Shown: positions 46,108 through 54,784 of the stretch, one piece after another
Layout: each line of letters begins with the position of its first letter
How positions within the stretch are numbered: position 1 is the stretch's first letter
Assembly (NCBI GenBank): GCA_016787665.1
Contig: JAEUUC010000011.1
Location: forward strand, 124,001-188,000
Reading direction: 5' to 3'
Source: Cyclobacteriaceae bacterium
Lineage (GTDB): Bacteria > Bacteroidota > Bacteroidia > Cytophagales > Cyclobacteriaceae
Length of the DNA: 64,000 bases
Program-made: the position numbers and the translations under genes
The notes under the pieces: model-generated
The model's database searches: none
What the model saw: only the letters and a program-made list of their open reading frames with translations
What the model was told of the DNA's origin: nothing

Positions 46108-47160
46108 TCAGTTTGGCAACTGCCCGCACAACTGCTCAAGCAACGTCAGCTGATTGCGCGCACGCACCAGATTTTGCCCCGGATAGTGTGTTTGATAGTA
46201 GACATCACCCAGCAGGAAGTCAGACAAAAACCGCAGGGCCATAATGAAGGTCATCATTTTGCCAGCAAAGGGCACCAGCTGCCTTTCCTGCCCGGTCAGC
46301 ACCGGCTCCATGGCGGACGTGTACCCCGTAACAACCGCTTCGTAATACTCGTCTCGCACGGCAATCCGGCTTACGTCCCTTTCCTCTTCACTCACCGGGC
46401 TTACCAGCGTGCGAACCAGATCACCCAAATCATAAATAAAGTAGCCAGGCATAAGTGTGTCGAGGTCGATGACGCAGGCCGGCTCATGCCGATCGCCCCA
46501 CCACAAGAGATTATTGATCTTCGTATCATTATGAAAAACACGCTTGACCAGCGCCCCGGATTGCAGGCAGGCCCGATACTGATCAACGAGTGTTGAAAAA
46601 CGTTTGGCTTGTGAAATCTCCGGGCTCGCCTCAGCCAACCGGGCCGGCACTCCCCGCTCGCAGGCATCCGTGAATTGTTGCCAACGCCACGCGAGGTCGT
46701 GAAATCGGGGAATCGTTTCCTCCACGCCCGCAATGGGCAAGTTGCTCAGCAGCCGGTTAAAGCGACCAAACGCAGCTGCAGCGGCATACGCCTGGGCGGG
46801 ACTTGTGGCCACATTGATTGTATAGGTTCCCGAAAGAAAGGGAAAAAGGCGCCACGGTTCACCCGATTCGTCATACTGCAGATCACGTCCATCAACACCC
46901 TGCACGGGCTCGGGAAAAAGGTAGCCCGGGTCATGCTTGTGCAGATAGTCGGCCGCCAACCGGATATTGGCCGAAATGATCTCCGGCTCATGAAATACCT
47001 GCCGGTTAATTCGCTGCAAAATGAAACTTCGCCTCCGGGACGGTACTTCGACCCGATAGGTAAAATTGATGTGCCCCGTGGTGATTCGCTCCACAAGGCA
47101 ATCACCTGCCGGAAGCCCGAAGCGGGCGAGGACCGCATCAACCTCTTTCGGATTTACCAA
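46108..47160 (-). CDS. APH-fold sugar kinase, N-acetylhexosamine 1-kinase (NahK)-like
   Basis: This 350-aa cytoplasmic kinase belongs to the aminoglycoside phosphotransferase fold. The Brenner-type catalytic loop is VFHNDTKINNLLW, with the metal Asp in CVIDLDTLMPGYFIYDLGDLVRT. The N-terminal ITTGHINFTYRVE and FILQRINRQVFHEPE segments are those of NahK-like enzymes, which phosphorylate GlcNAc/GalNAc at C1. It starts with TTG at 47160, overlapping the end of the upstream nucleotidyltransferase by 7 nt, so the two are coupled. With the sugar transporter at 48122 this suggests amino-sugar salvage; the exact sugar is inferred. Confidence 0.8.
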   Translation of the reverse strand: MVNPKEVDAVLARFGLPAGDCLVERITTGHINFTYRVEVPSRRRSFILQRINRQVFHEPEIISANIRLAADYLHKHDPGYLFPEPVQGVDGRDLQYDESGEPWRLFPFLSGTYTINVATSPAQAYAAAAAFGRFNRLLSNLPIAGVEETIPRFHDLAWRWQQFTDACERGVPARLAEASPEISQAKRFSTLVDQYRACLQSGALVKRVFHNDTKINNLLWWGDRHEPACVIDLDTLMPGYFIYDLGDLVRTLVSPVSEEERDVSRIAVRDEYYEAVVTGYTSAMEPVLTGQERQLVPFAGKMMTFIMALRFLSDFLLGDVYYQTHYPGQNLVRARNQLTLLEQLCGQLPN

Positions 47161-48059
47161 AGTTTTGGAGGGTAATCACCCCGTTGTACCAGATCGCGAA
47201 TCCGGGACGATACGGCTTGTTTATCTTCCTGGTAAGTAACCCCAAACCAGGTCTTCCCGCCCGGCAATATTTTCACCTTGCCCAACTTGCGCTCGATGAG
47301 TTCGGTTACCAGCAAAGCGATGTAAAATTCAGCGCCCGGGTTGTGGTGGTTAGCCGCCACAAATTCATGAAACATCTTTTCAGCCAGATCAAATACTTCG
47401 GCCTGAAACCCCCAGCAATTCATGGAAACCGGTGCAACAGGATCCAGCACCACAGCATCATCTTTCAGCTTGCTGATGATCTTGCCATGTTCATGTACAA
47501 TGGTGGTGTGTTCGGTCATGGAAACCAGAAAGCCCGCTGCATCCGCCTGAGCAACACCCCGGGAGACACTGCCGTGATCGGACAGTACATTCCTGAGCGT
47601 ATAGCCGACCATCGCGTGCTCGTGAGGTGGAGCCGTTTTGAAAAATTGCGCCAGCGAGGCAAACGCTTCACGGCCATAAAAATCATCGGCATTGATTACG
47701 GCAAACGGGCCGTTGATCACCTCCCGGCCGCAAAGCATGGCATGGGTAGTTCCCCAGGGTTTCTTTCGGTTAACGGGCTGGTAAGCGGGTGGCACAAACT
47801 TGTCCAACGACTGAATGACAAAATCAACCTTTACCTTACCTTGAAGTTTGGGCAAGAACATGTTTCGAACCGTGTCGAGTATTTCTTCCCGAACCACGAA
47901 CACAACCTGACCAAATCCTTCCCGAATGCAGTCGAAAAGGGAATAGTCCATGATGGTTTCCCCACCCGGGCCAAAGCCATCAATTTGTTTGATACCTCCG
48001 TAGCGGCTGCCCATACCTGCGGCCATGACTAAAAGTGCCGGTTTTGTTGTGTTACTCAT
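47154..48059 (-). CDS. Nucleotidyltransferase, sugar-1-phosphate type
   Basis: This 301-aa cytoplasmic enzyme has a pyrophosphorylase-like N-terminus (LLVMAAGMGSRYGGIKQIDGFGPGGETIMDYSL, residues 9-41), the metal Asp pair in FAVINADDFYG and a late VTYQEDK segment. Unlike RmlA or GlmU it has no hexapeptide-repeat domain. It belongs to an NTP_transferase subgroup common in Bacteroidota beside NahK-like kinases. It probably converts the kinase product to a UDP-sugar. It is divergent from the MFS transporter, with a 62-nt shared intergenic region that contains a short imperfect palindrome (TCGAT...ATCGA near 48089). Confidence 0.8.
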   Translation of the reverse strand: MSNTTKPALLVMAAGMGSRYGGIKQIDGFGPGGETIMDYSLFDCIREGFGQVVFVVREEILDTVRNMFLPKLQGKVKVDFVIQSLDKFVPPAYQPVNRKKPWGTTHAMLCGREVINGPFAVINADDFYGREAFASLAQFFKTAPPHEHAMVGYTLRNVLSDHGSVSRGVAQADAAGFLVSMTEHTTIVHEHGKIISKLKDDAVVLDPVAPVSMNCWGFQAEVFDLAEKMFHEFVAANHHNPGAEFYIALLVTELIERKLGKVKILPGGKTWFGVTYQEDKQAVSSRIRDLVQRGDYPPKLW

Positions 48060-48121
48060 GGGAATGTTCTAAAATCAAGTCGTGAAAATCGATAAAAGAA
48101 TCGAATAACAAACACCTCTTC

Positions 48122-49390
48122 ATGAGTTCATCCCCCAAAAATTCCTATGCCTTTTCGATTGCCATCATCGGCATGCTCTTTTTCATTTTTGGCTTTGTCA
48201 CGTGGCTTAATGGCACGCTGATCCCATTTCTCAAATTGGCGTGCGATCTGAAAACCGATGCCGAAGCATTTTTGGTGACATTCGCGTTTTACATGGCCTA
48301 TTTTTTTCTGGCGATTCCCTCCTCCTTCATTCTAAAGTTCACAGGATTCAAAAAAGGAATGGCCTGGGGACTTGTGGTCATGGCGGTGGGGGCTTTGATT
48401 TTTATCCCGGCTGCCCATACCCGTGTATTTGGATTTTTTCTAACCGGCCTGTTCGTGCAGGGCATGGGGTTGTCGCTCCTGCAAACCGCATCCAATCCCT
48501 ACATCTCCATCATTGGGCCCATTGAGTCGGCTGCCCAACGGATCAGCATCATGGGCATTTGCAATAAGGTAGCCGGAGGCATCAGTCCGCTGGTATTAAG
48601 CGCGATTGTTTTGCAAGGGGCTTCTGAAATTGAAATGCAGGTGAACGCAGCTACCGATCCGGCCATCCGCATGCAATTGCTTGATTCGCTGGCGCAGCGG
48701 GTGATCTGGCCGTATGGTATCATGACCGTTGTGTTGCTGATCCTGGCCGGCATGATCTTGCTCTCACCACTGCCCGAGATTGAAACCGCTTCGGAACATG
48801 AGCAGGAAACCAAAGCGGGGTCTAAGTCGAGTATACTGCAGTTTCCACATTTATTATTGGGAGTCGTCTGCATTTTCGTTTACGTGGGTGCTGAGGTAAT
48901 GGCCGGAGATGTGATAGGTCCCTACGGAAAGTCGCTGGGCATCAGTCTGGATGAAACGAAGAACTTCACCTCGTACACCCTTTTTGCCATGGTGATTGGT
49001 TACGTTGTGGGCATATTCACCATTCCTCGGTACATCCGGCAGGAAACAGCGCTGCGATTGTCGGCTCTCGTTGGTCTCGCGTTTTCATTGCTCATCTTGC
49101 TTACGTCAGGCTATACCTCCGTAATGTTTATTGCGCTCCTGGGATTAGCTAATGCCCTGATGTGGCCTGCTATTTTTCCACTGGCAATCGATGGTCTGGG
49201 CAAATTCACCAAAATCGGTTCTGCCCTGTTGATTATGGGCATTGCCGGGGGGGCTATTATCCCGCAGGGCTATGCTGCATTGGCCGAGCAACTGGGGCCG
49301 CAGGGAGGTTTTGTAGCATCGTTGGTACCCTGCTACTTGTTCATCCTCTACTATGCGGTAAGCGGGCATCGGGTGGGGAAGAATAAATAA
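48122..49390 (+). CDS. Sugar MFS transporter (FucP/NagP-like)
   Basis: The 422-aa inner-membrane proton symporter has 12 predicted helices. The first helix region FSIAIIGMLFFIFGFVTWLNGTLIPFLKLACDL and the LLQTASNPYISIIGP motif are diagnostic of the FucP family of fucose, glucose/galactose and GlcNAc transporters. An inserted cytoplasmic loop (TASEHEQETKAGSKSS) lies between the halves. It is divergent from the nucleotidyltransferase-kinase pair, which points to a sugar, probably an amino sugar, as substrate. A 16-G tract follows 21 nt after its stop. Confidence 0.9.
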   Translation: MSSSPKNSYAFSIAIIGMLFFIFGFVTWLNGTLIPFLKLACDLKTDAEAFLVTFAFYMAYFFLAIPSSFILKFTGFKKGMAWGLVVMAVGALIFIPAAHTRVFGFFLTGLFVQGMGLSLLQTASNPYISIIGPIESAAQRISIMGICNKVAGGISPLVLSAIVLQGASEIEMQVNAATDPAIRMQLLDSLAQRVIWPYGIMTVVLLILAGMILLSPLPEIETASEHEQETKAGSKSSILQFPHLLLGVVCIFVYVGAEVMAGDVIGPYGKSLGISLDETKNFTSYTLFAMVIGYVVGIFTIPRYIRQETALRLSALVGLAFSLLILLTSGYTSVMFIALLGLANALMWPAIFPLAIDGLGKFTKIGSALLIMGIAGGAIIPQGYAALAEQLGPQGGFVASLVPCYLFILYYAVSGHRVGKNK

Positions 49391-49411
49391 CCGTTGCTGA
49401 TCCGTGAAAAT

Positions 49412-49427
49412 GGGGGGGGGGGGGGGG
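49412..49427. repeat. Homopolymer tract of 16 G
   Basis: Sixteen consecutive G residues lie in the 116-nt gap between the MFS transporter and the small outer-membrane protein gene, 28 nt upstream of a candidate promoter. Such tracts change length by slipped-strand mispairing and can also form G-quadruplexes. The length as read may be affected by sequencing or assembly error. Confidence 0.9.
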
Positions 49428-49455
49428 TCATACGTTCTAAAACCCAACCGAACCG

Positions 49456-49487
49456 TTGACACCAAGTTAACTTCATGTGTACCTTAG
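49456..49487 (+). promoter_or_regulatory. Candidate promoter of the small outer-membrane protein gene
   Basis: TTG at 49456-49458, 21 nt spacing and TACCTTAG at 49480-49487 approximate the Bacteroidota -33/-7 pattern. The start codon is 19 nt downstream. The poly-G tract lies just upstream of the -33 element, where changes in length could alter promoter activity. Confidence 0.4.
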
Positions 49488-49506
49488 CTGTCGGAGCTAT
49501 TAAGCG

Positions 49507-50082
49507 ATGAGGTTTTTTTGGGTTGCCTGTTTCAATCTGCTGCTGACTACTGCCTGGGCGCAGGACAGTTGGACGTGGCCAAAGGAAACGATTGATGAGC
49601 TTAGCTTTTCTGAACCCCTACCCGGCACTGGCGGCAATTTGGCAGCCATGCCTCCCCGCAATAAAAGAAAGGATGCCGGCCTCCGAATACTAACGGAAGT
49701 CGGTTATCAAATTGGTGTCGGGGAAATCCGCGCGAGCCGGGCCAAATTCAATTTTGTTCCCACCTATCAATTCAACTACCACTACATGCTTGGTGTGGGC
49801 ATCGGTTTTCGCCATTATGTCGAATCGAAACGGGTGGCCACTCCGGTATTTCTTCATTTCCGATCAATTCCGAACGAAGATAAAATCAGTGGCTTCTTCG
49901 GAATATCAGCGGGCTACTCCTTTACTGATTTAAAAGGAGTAATGGTCTCGGCCACTGCAGGCGCCCGATTTAAGTTGGAACAGCGAAAAGCTCTCTTTGT
50001 CGGCATCGGATATGAGGCGCAAGTCGCTGAGGGATTCTACAATCTGGGCGCAGCTGAAATCTCCGTTGGGTTCGTATTCTGA
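49507..50082 (+). CDS. Small predicted outer-membrane beta-barrel protein
   Basis: The 191-aa protein has a signal peptide (MRFFWVACFNLLLTTAWAQ). After a polar linker with basic residues (MPPRNKRKD), alternating amphipathic strands fill the rest (LRILTEVGYQIGVGEIR, YHYMLGVGIGFRHYVESK, ISGFFGISAGYSFTDLKGVMVSATAGARF, KALFVGIGYEAQVA, EISVGFVF). It ends in an aromatic residue as outer-membrane barrels do. I recognise no named family. The upstream poly-G tract makes it a candidate for variable expression of a surface protein. It ends 7 nt before the convergent amidohydrolase. Confidence 0.75.
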   Translation: MRFFWVACFNLLLTTAWAQDSWTWPKETIDELSFSEPLPGTGGNLAAMPPRNKRKDAGLRILTEVGYQIGVGEIRASRAKFNFVPTYQFNYHYMLGVGIGFRHYVESKRVATPVFLHFRSIPNEDKISGFFGISAGYSFTDLKGVMVSATAGARFKLEQRKALFVGIGYEAQVAEGFYNLGAAEISVGFVF

Positions 50083-50089
50083 CGAGCTC

Positions 50090-52081
50090 CTACTTCCAAA
50101 ACCCAAACCCATAGGATTCATACATGGCCCTGGGGTTATACACATTACCGTTCTTCATCGTCAGCTCCACTCTTCGAATTTTCCGGATGTCCGACACGGG
50201 GTCTCCGTCAACCAAAATCAGGTTTGCCTTCTTCCCTGCCTCAACGGAACCCAGTTCGTTGCTGAGCCCCGCCACTTGGGCAGAGGTATACGTGGCCGCC
50301 TGCAACACCTGCGCAGGCGTCATGCCCGCCTGCACGTAAAGCTCCAGCTCGCGGTGCAAGGTAAAACCCGGAAAATCGTCTGTGCCCGGCACCATGGTTA
50401 TTCCATTCTCGTGCAACAGGCGCAGCATCTTCACCATATTCTCGAACGACTCGCGGTACTCACCTACGTGACCCTTCATGGTGGGTAACCCGCCATAATA
50501 AAACGAACGCCTGAATGCCGCTGGAAACATGTCAATAGTGCCTTCATACCCATGGGCTAATTTCCCCGGCTCGTTGGTGAACATGGATTCGAAAATCGCT
50601 GCCGTGGGGTCTACCACAATGTTTCGCTCTTTCAACAGCCGCATAAATCTCTTTACCTCATCACTGGCCAGGTTAATGTTGCGTGCGCGCTCCGCCACCC
50701 GGATAAAGCGCAGCATGGAGCGCGTATCCAGCGTGTCACCCAGAAAATTAAGCATGATCATATTCAGGTGGATGATCTGATCGTAACCATCTTTCACGGC
50801 ACGCTCAGCCGTCATAAAAGACGGCACATGGCCACAAACTTTCATGCCGCGTTGATGCGCCCGCTCGGCCAGAGGCTTCACCCAGTCAGGCGGGATGGAG
50901 CTGTATAATTTGATTTGTTGGTAGCGTTTGTCCGCATAAAAGTTCACGGCATCCAGCCCTTCTTCCAACGTACTTACAATTTTGCCGGTAGGCCCGGCAT
51001 AGGGGCCTGCAAAATCGATGAAGCCCGACATCACGGAGATATCCGGTCCGAGCAAAAGATCGGCATCCACTTTTGCCTTTACCTCCGGCAGATCCAGCGA
51101 ATTGGCCATGTCTTTGATATTGGTAACCCCCCCCGCCAGATGGTACAATCCGGTGGAGGCATTGTAGTGCGCGTGATTATCCCACAAACCGGGCAACAAG
51201 GTTTTGCCGGTGCCGTCAATAACCCGGGCGCCAGCCGGCTCTGTAACTTTACCTTGTTTCCCGACCTCCGTCACTTTTCCGTTAACCACCACTACCGACT
51301 GGTTGGCGTGCACCTTGGCTGTTTTCGAGTCGAACACGTTTACATTCTTAAACACGACCGGTGTTGACTGTTTCTCCGTGAATTTTTTTGCTTGGCTGAC
51401 GAGGTATTCCTGCTCCACTTTGTCCTGCGCCTTCTTCAGGTCATCGACAATTTTCTCGTTGCCCTCCAGCACAACCGACATCCAACCGCCAATGGAGGCG
51501 AAGAACTTTTTCTTGGGAGTGAACCAAACATACTCGGGCGGCCCGCCCGAACCCGTAAAGGCATACAGTTGAAGCTCTAAGGGAAAGCCAAACACTTTCG
51601 AAACATGATTACGGACATGCACGGCCCGGGCTTTACCTGCAGGCACCACCTCACCCTCCTGGTTGGGCAGCTTCGACAACGCCATCAGCGCTAACTCCAC
51701 TTCACCGGGGGCACCGTTCAGGGCAGCATATAACACCTTGCCGTTGACAACCCGTTGCTCGTTTTCGATGTGATTCTTCCATGCCGCCTGGCCATTTACC
51801 AGTGAAAAAGATTCCTCGACCGGAGCCTTGTAGTAATCAACACCGCGCACCTGCCGGTCGGTAATGAATCCCTGATCATCGTATGCAATATTGACCGAAA
51901 GGCGGGGTCCCCGCCCACGGTCATTGTATTCAAAAAAATATGATAAATGATTGGCAGCGTCTGACCACACCAGGTGCTTACCCGCGGGTTTACCAGACAT
52001 GAGTACGACATAGCGGGTGGTGTCGGCTGCGAAAGAAGTAAAGCAGATGCCGACTGCCAGCGTGAGCAGAATCTTTTTCAT
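50090..52081 (-). CDS. Exported amidohydrolase-superfamily enzyme
   Basis: The 663-aa protein has a signal peptide (MKKILLTLAVGICFTSFA), an N-terminal beta-rich region of about 240 residues of unknown role, then an amidohydrolase barrel. The barrel carries the metal motifs HAHY (after LLPGLWDN), GHVPS, a His in QIIHLNMIM and the catalytic Asp in PGTDDFPG. The C-terminal segment VEAGKKANLILVDGDPVSDI is typical of imidazolonepropionase-like or prolidase-like amidohydrolases. The substrate is unknown; cyclic amides or dipeptides are family possibilities. It is monocistronic or follows the OmpA gene, which ends 30 nt upstream. Confidence 0.87.
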   Translation of the reverse strand: MKKILLTLAVGICFTSFAADTTRYVVLMSGKPAGKHLVWSDAANHLSYFFEYNDRGRGPRLSVNIAYDDQGFITDRQVRGVDYYKAPVEESFSLVNGQAAWKNHIENEQRVVNGKVLYAALNGAPGEVELALMALSKLPNQEGEVVPAGKARAVHVRNHVSKVFGFPLELQLYAFTGSGGPPEYVWFTPKKKFFASIGGWMSVVLEGNEKIVDDLKKAQDKVEQEYLVSQAKKFTEKQSTPVVFKNVNVFDSKTAKVHANQSVVVVNGKVTEVGKQGKVTEPAGARVIDGTGKTLLPGLWDNHAHYNASTGLYHLAGGVTNIKDMANSLDLPEVKAKVDADLLLGPDISVMSGFIDFAGPYAGPTGKIVSTLEEGLDAVNFYADKRYQQIKLYSSIPPDWVKPLAERAHQRGMKVCGHVPSFMTAERAVKDGYDQIIHLNMIMLNFLGDTLDTRSMLRFIRVAERARNINLASDEVKRFMRLLKERNIVVDPTAAIFESMFTNEPGKLAHGYEGTIDMFPAAFRRSFYYGGLPTMKGHVGEYRESFENMVKMLRLLHENGITMVPGTDDFPGFTLHRELELYVQAGMTPAQVLQAATYTSAQVAGLSNELGSVEAGKKANLILVDGDPVSDIRKIRRVELTMKNGNVYNPRAMYESYGFGFWK

Positions 52082-52111
52082 GGTGCTTGGTTATACTAAC
52101 GTGCGGAAGAA

Positions 52112-53881
52112 CTACTTCTTCAACACGGTAAATTCTACCCTTCGGTTATTCGCCCTTCCCTCGTCCGTCTCGTTCGTGTCAATCGGCTGCGACTCACCAT
52201 ATCCCCGCGGAGTCAGTCGGCCTCGCCCGATGCCCTGGGTAACCAGGTAATCAACTACCGACTGTGTGCGTCCCTGCGATAACTTCTGGTTATACTCATC
52301 CGTGCCCACAAAATCCGTATGCCCTCCAATTTCAATTTCAACGGTGGGGTTTTGATTAAGAAAATCCACGACTTTATTCAACTCGGTGAACGACTCGGGT
52401 TTCAGCGTGGTGCGATTGAAATCAAAGTAGATATTTTTCAGCCGCACGGTAAGACCCACCTCAATCGGAGTCAACAACACATTCTTTTGAAAAGGTGAAG
52501 TATTTTCATTGTCCGCCAATACGCTGTCTACTCCGTTCAGGTATCCTTCACTACTGGCACTAATCACATACCATCCCAGCCCGGGAACATCCTGCGAAAA
52601 CGAACCGCCAGCAGCCGGCCCTTTAAACACCGAGCCCTGCTGTGTCCGATACACAATCTCAACATTCGCGTTTACGGGTTGATTTGTTTTTTTATCCAGT
52701 ACCTGGCCCGCCAATACCAACTTCTTCGCCAGTGGCACCATCGGGATGTCGATGTGAAGCGTGGTATCATTATTGATTTTGGGCATAGTGAAATTTTGCT
52801 CGAAGGCTTGATAACCGGCTGCCGTAGCTTTCACCCCATACGTATCCGTTTCCGGAATTCGCGTTTCGAACTTACCGGCTGGTGTGGATCTCACGCCAAA
52901 CGGCTTTTGATCTTTCAAGGTAATCTCAAGGGGCACACTCAAGGATTGTTGCGTTTTCTGATCAAATACGTTGCCTGTGAGAGTGATTTTCAGATTGCGC
53001 GGCTTTAGCATGAGGATGTCCAGGTTACCCCCGTCCATGACGTTGCCCGCCCGGGTGATAAACACGAGTCCGCTGGCATCAACGCTAAAGTAGGCGTCTT
53101 CCACACCGGTGTTAATCGGTTTACCCAGGTTTACGGGCTCAGACCATTTTTTCCACGTGTCATCGAGCCGTTCGCATTTGTAAATATCCACGCCACCCAC
53201 GCGATTCTTCACCACGCGGCCACTGGCAAAGTATAACGTCTTTTGATCAGGGCCGATAAAAGGTGCAAACTCGTCACTGACCGAGCTGATGGAAAGTTTC
53301 TCCGGGCGAGTCCACTGGCCATCATCGCGAAGATTTGAGACGTACAGATCCGAAAACTTGCCCTGCTTCATTTCGGAGAAGTATAGAATCAGATGCTTGC
53401 GGTCAGCCGAAATAGCGGCACCGTTGAATAGCCCTTTCATCATTTCCTCAAGCCCAGGCACTTTTAACTCTGTCCAACTGCCCCCTGAAGCGCTGACGAG
53501 TGAGAATCCAACCGAATTTTTCGCGCGCCCTCCCCGAACCAGCAGCGAACCATCGGGCAGCACGGTGAGCACCCCGTTAAAACGGTTCTGATTAAAAGGC
53601 GAACCCAGGTGCTTAGCCGGTTGCCAATCCCCCTTGTCATCACGGGTGGTCACCCAGATATCCTGACTGTTGTCTTTTCCGTAGGTGTTTTCCGGATGAT
53701 TGGCCACAAAAAAATACAGCGTCTTGCCATCGGGGGAAATGATGGGATTCGCCTCGTGGTGCGAAGAATTGACCTTATTGGAGAGCGGAACCAGTTCATA
53801 GCGGGTTGAGATAACCTGGGCGAAAGCACCCGAGAGAGTAAAAACCAGGGCCAATACCAGGCAGAACACAGTTGGACGCAT
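52112..53881 (-). CDS. OmpA-family protein with PD40 propeller and carboxypeptidase-regulatory-like domain (PorE-like)
   Basis: The 589-aa protein has a signal peptide (MRPTVFCLVLALVFTLSGAFAQ). PD40/WD40-like repeats follow (ISPDGKTLYFFVANHPENTYG, APFIGPDQKTLYFASGR, about 40-280), then one or two CarboxypepD_reg-like beta domains (about 285-470; ITLTGNVFDQKTQQSLSVPLEITL). An OmpA_C peptidoglycan-binding domain closes it (about 475-589; IYFDFNRTTLKPES, IEIGGHTDFVGTDEYNQKLSQGR, NNRRVEF). The order matches PorE of the T9SS except that the N-terminal TPR and lipobox are missing, so it may instead be a general envelope anchor. The ATG at 53881 heads the signal peptide. Confidence 0.88.
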   Translation of the reverse strand: MRPTVFCLVLALVFTLSGAFAQVISTRYELVPLSNKVNSSHHEANPIISPDGKTLYFFVANHPENTYGKDNSQDIWVTTRDDKGDWQPAKHLGSPFNQNRFNGVLTVLPDGSLLVRGGRAKNSVGFSLVSASGGSWTELKVPGLEEMMKGLFNGAAISADRKHLILYFSEMKQGKFSDLYVSNLRDDGQWTRPEKLSISSVSDEFAPFIGPDQKTLYFASGRVVKNRVGGVDIYKCERLDDTWKKWSEPVNLGKPINTGVEDAYFSVDASGLVFITRAGNVMDGGNLDILMLKPRNLKITLTGNVFDQKTQQSLSVPLEITLKDQKPFGVRSTPAGKFETRIPETDTYGVKATAAGYQAFEQNFTMPKINNDTTLHIDIPMVPLAKKLVLAGQVLDKKTNQPVNANVEIVYRTQQGSVFKGPAAGGSFSQDVPGLGWYVISASSEGYLNGVDSVLADNENTSPFQKNVLLTPIEVGLTVRLKNIYFDFNRTTLKPESFTELNKVVDFLNQNPTVEIEIGGHTDFVGTDEYNQKLSQGRTQSVVDYLVTQGIGRGRLTPRGYGESQPIDTNETDEGRANNRRVEFTVLKK

Positions 53882-53938
53882 GTGGCGAAAATAACAAGAT
53901 TGCTGCAAAAAGCGTTAGAAAATAAACTCTTCTTACCT

Positions 53939-54346
53939 ATGGACCGCAAAGAATTCATCCGGCTTGCCGGGGCCAGTGCAGGAATGGCGCTAATCGCCAG
54001 CTGCTTTCAATCTTGCTCAAGCGATGATGCCGACCCCAACACACCAACCAATGTGGACTTTACCCTCGACATCTCAACGGGGCAGCTAGCCACGCCCGGT
54101 GGGTTTGTAGTACAGAATCGGGTAATTGTGGCTCGGGTGAACTCCACTGATTTTGTAGCTGTTTCGGCTGCCTGTACCCATCAGGGCACCACGGTGCAGT
54201 TTCAACCCTCCCAAAACCGCTTCAACTGCCCGAACCATAACTCGAATTTCAACCTCAATGGCACGGTGATAAATGGGCCCGCAACCCGTCCCCTCACGCA
54301 ATTTCAAACCAGCCTGTCCGGAAACACGCTGCGGGTGTTCTCCTGA
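53939..54346 (+). CDS. Exported Rieske [2Fe-2S] protein
   Basis: The 135-aa protein has an N-terminal hydrophobic signal with an RK-type Tat-like motif (DRKEFIRLAG) and cysteines resembling a lipobox (LIASC). The Rieske cluster ligands are visible: Cys-x-His in AACTHQGTT and Cys-x-x-His in FNCPNHNSNF. The extra disulfide cysteines of bc1-type Rieske proteins are absent, so it resembles low-potential Rieske ferredoxins. It is divergent from the OmpA gene (57-nt gap) and abuts a convergent gene for a His-containing membrane protein. The ATG at 53939 is chosen; an upstream in-frame GTG at 53882 would hide the signal. Confidence 0.88.
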   Translation: MDRKEFIRLAGASAGMALIASCFQSCSSDDADPNTPTNVDFTLDISTGQLATPGGFVVQNRVIVARVNSTDFVAVSAACTHQGTTVQFQPSQNRFNCPNHNSNFNLNGTVINGPATRPLTQFQTSLSGNTLRVFS

Positions 54347-54784
54347 TCATGGTTTGATCAGGATGCCGCGACCGCTCTGCCATAACACGAGCACTACGAG
54401 CAACAAGGCGATGGCATTGTAAATCAGAAGCGTGCGGAATTTCGCGGCATCTTCTGGGTTCTTCTTTGACTTCACGCGGCCCACGGTGATCAGGACAACC
54501 GCCACCAGCATGCCGGTAATGTGTTCTACCGCCCAGTACCGTAATCCGGGATTGGACATGGTTTCGCTATTGAATTGAACCGCATCGCTCACGAAATACA
54601 AAGCCAAGCCCAAAAGCAGTTGTAGATGCGTGGCGATCAGCAACCAAAGGCTCAGTTTGTTGTCAAGCGGGAGAAAGGGCTTTTTTGCGAACACGCCCTG
54701 GGCAGCCCGCACCAGCACGGCTAACAGCAGGAAAAGTACCAAATAACGCAGCGCGGAGTGGGAATGAAGCAAACCCGTAACCAT
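54347..54784 (-). CDS. Four-helix membrane protein, possible cytochrome b-like
   Basis: The 145-aa inner-membrane protein has four hydrophobic helices (about 10-30, 42-65, 82-104 and 118-138). Histidines occur within or next to the helices (LLHSHSALRY, IATHLQLLLG, YWAVEHITGM), spaced so that two could ligate a heme b. Homologues in Bacteroidota are sometimes labelled cytochrome B, without experimental support that I know. Its stop touches the stop of the convergent Rieske gene with no gap. Heme binding is an inference from His positions. Confidence 0.65.
   Translation of the reverse strand: MVTGLLHSHSALRYLVLFLLLAVLVRAAQGVFAKKPFLPLDNKLSLWLLIATHLQLLLGLALYFVSDAVQFNSETMSNPGLRYWAVEHITGMLVAVVLITVGRVKSKKNPEDAAKFRTLLIYNAIALLLVVLVLWQSGRGILIKP

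Noticed and set aside
47184..48032. A 282-codon open frame on the plus strand opposite the nucleotidyltransferase
   Set aside because: The minus-strand frame has a clear nucleotidyltransferase signature and couples to the kinase gene; the antisense frame matches nothing I recognise.
48082..48104. Short palindrome TCGAT...ATCGA between the nucleotidyltransferase and MFS genes
   Set aside because: Only 5 bp per arm; mentioned in the gene entry but too weak to list as an operator.
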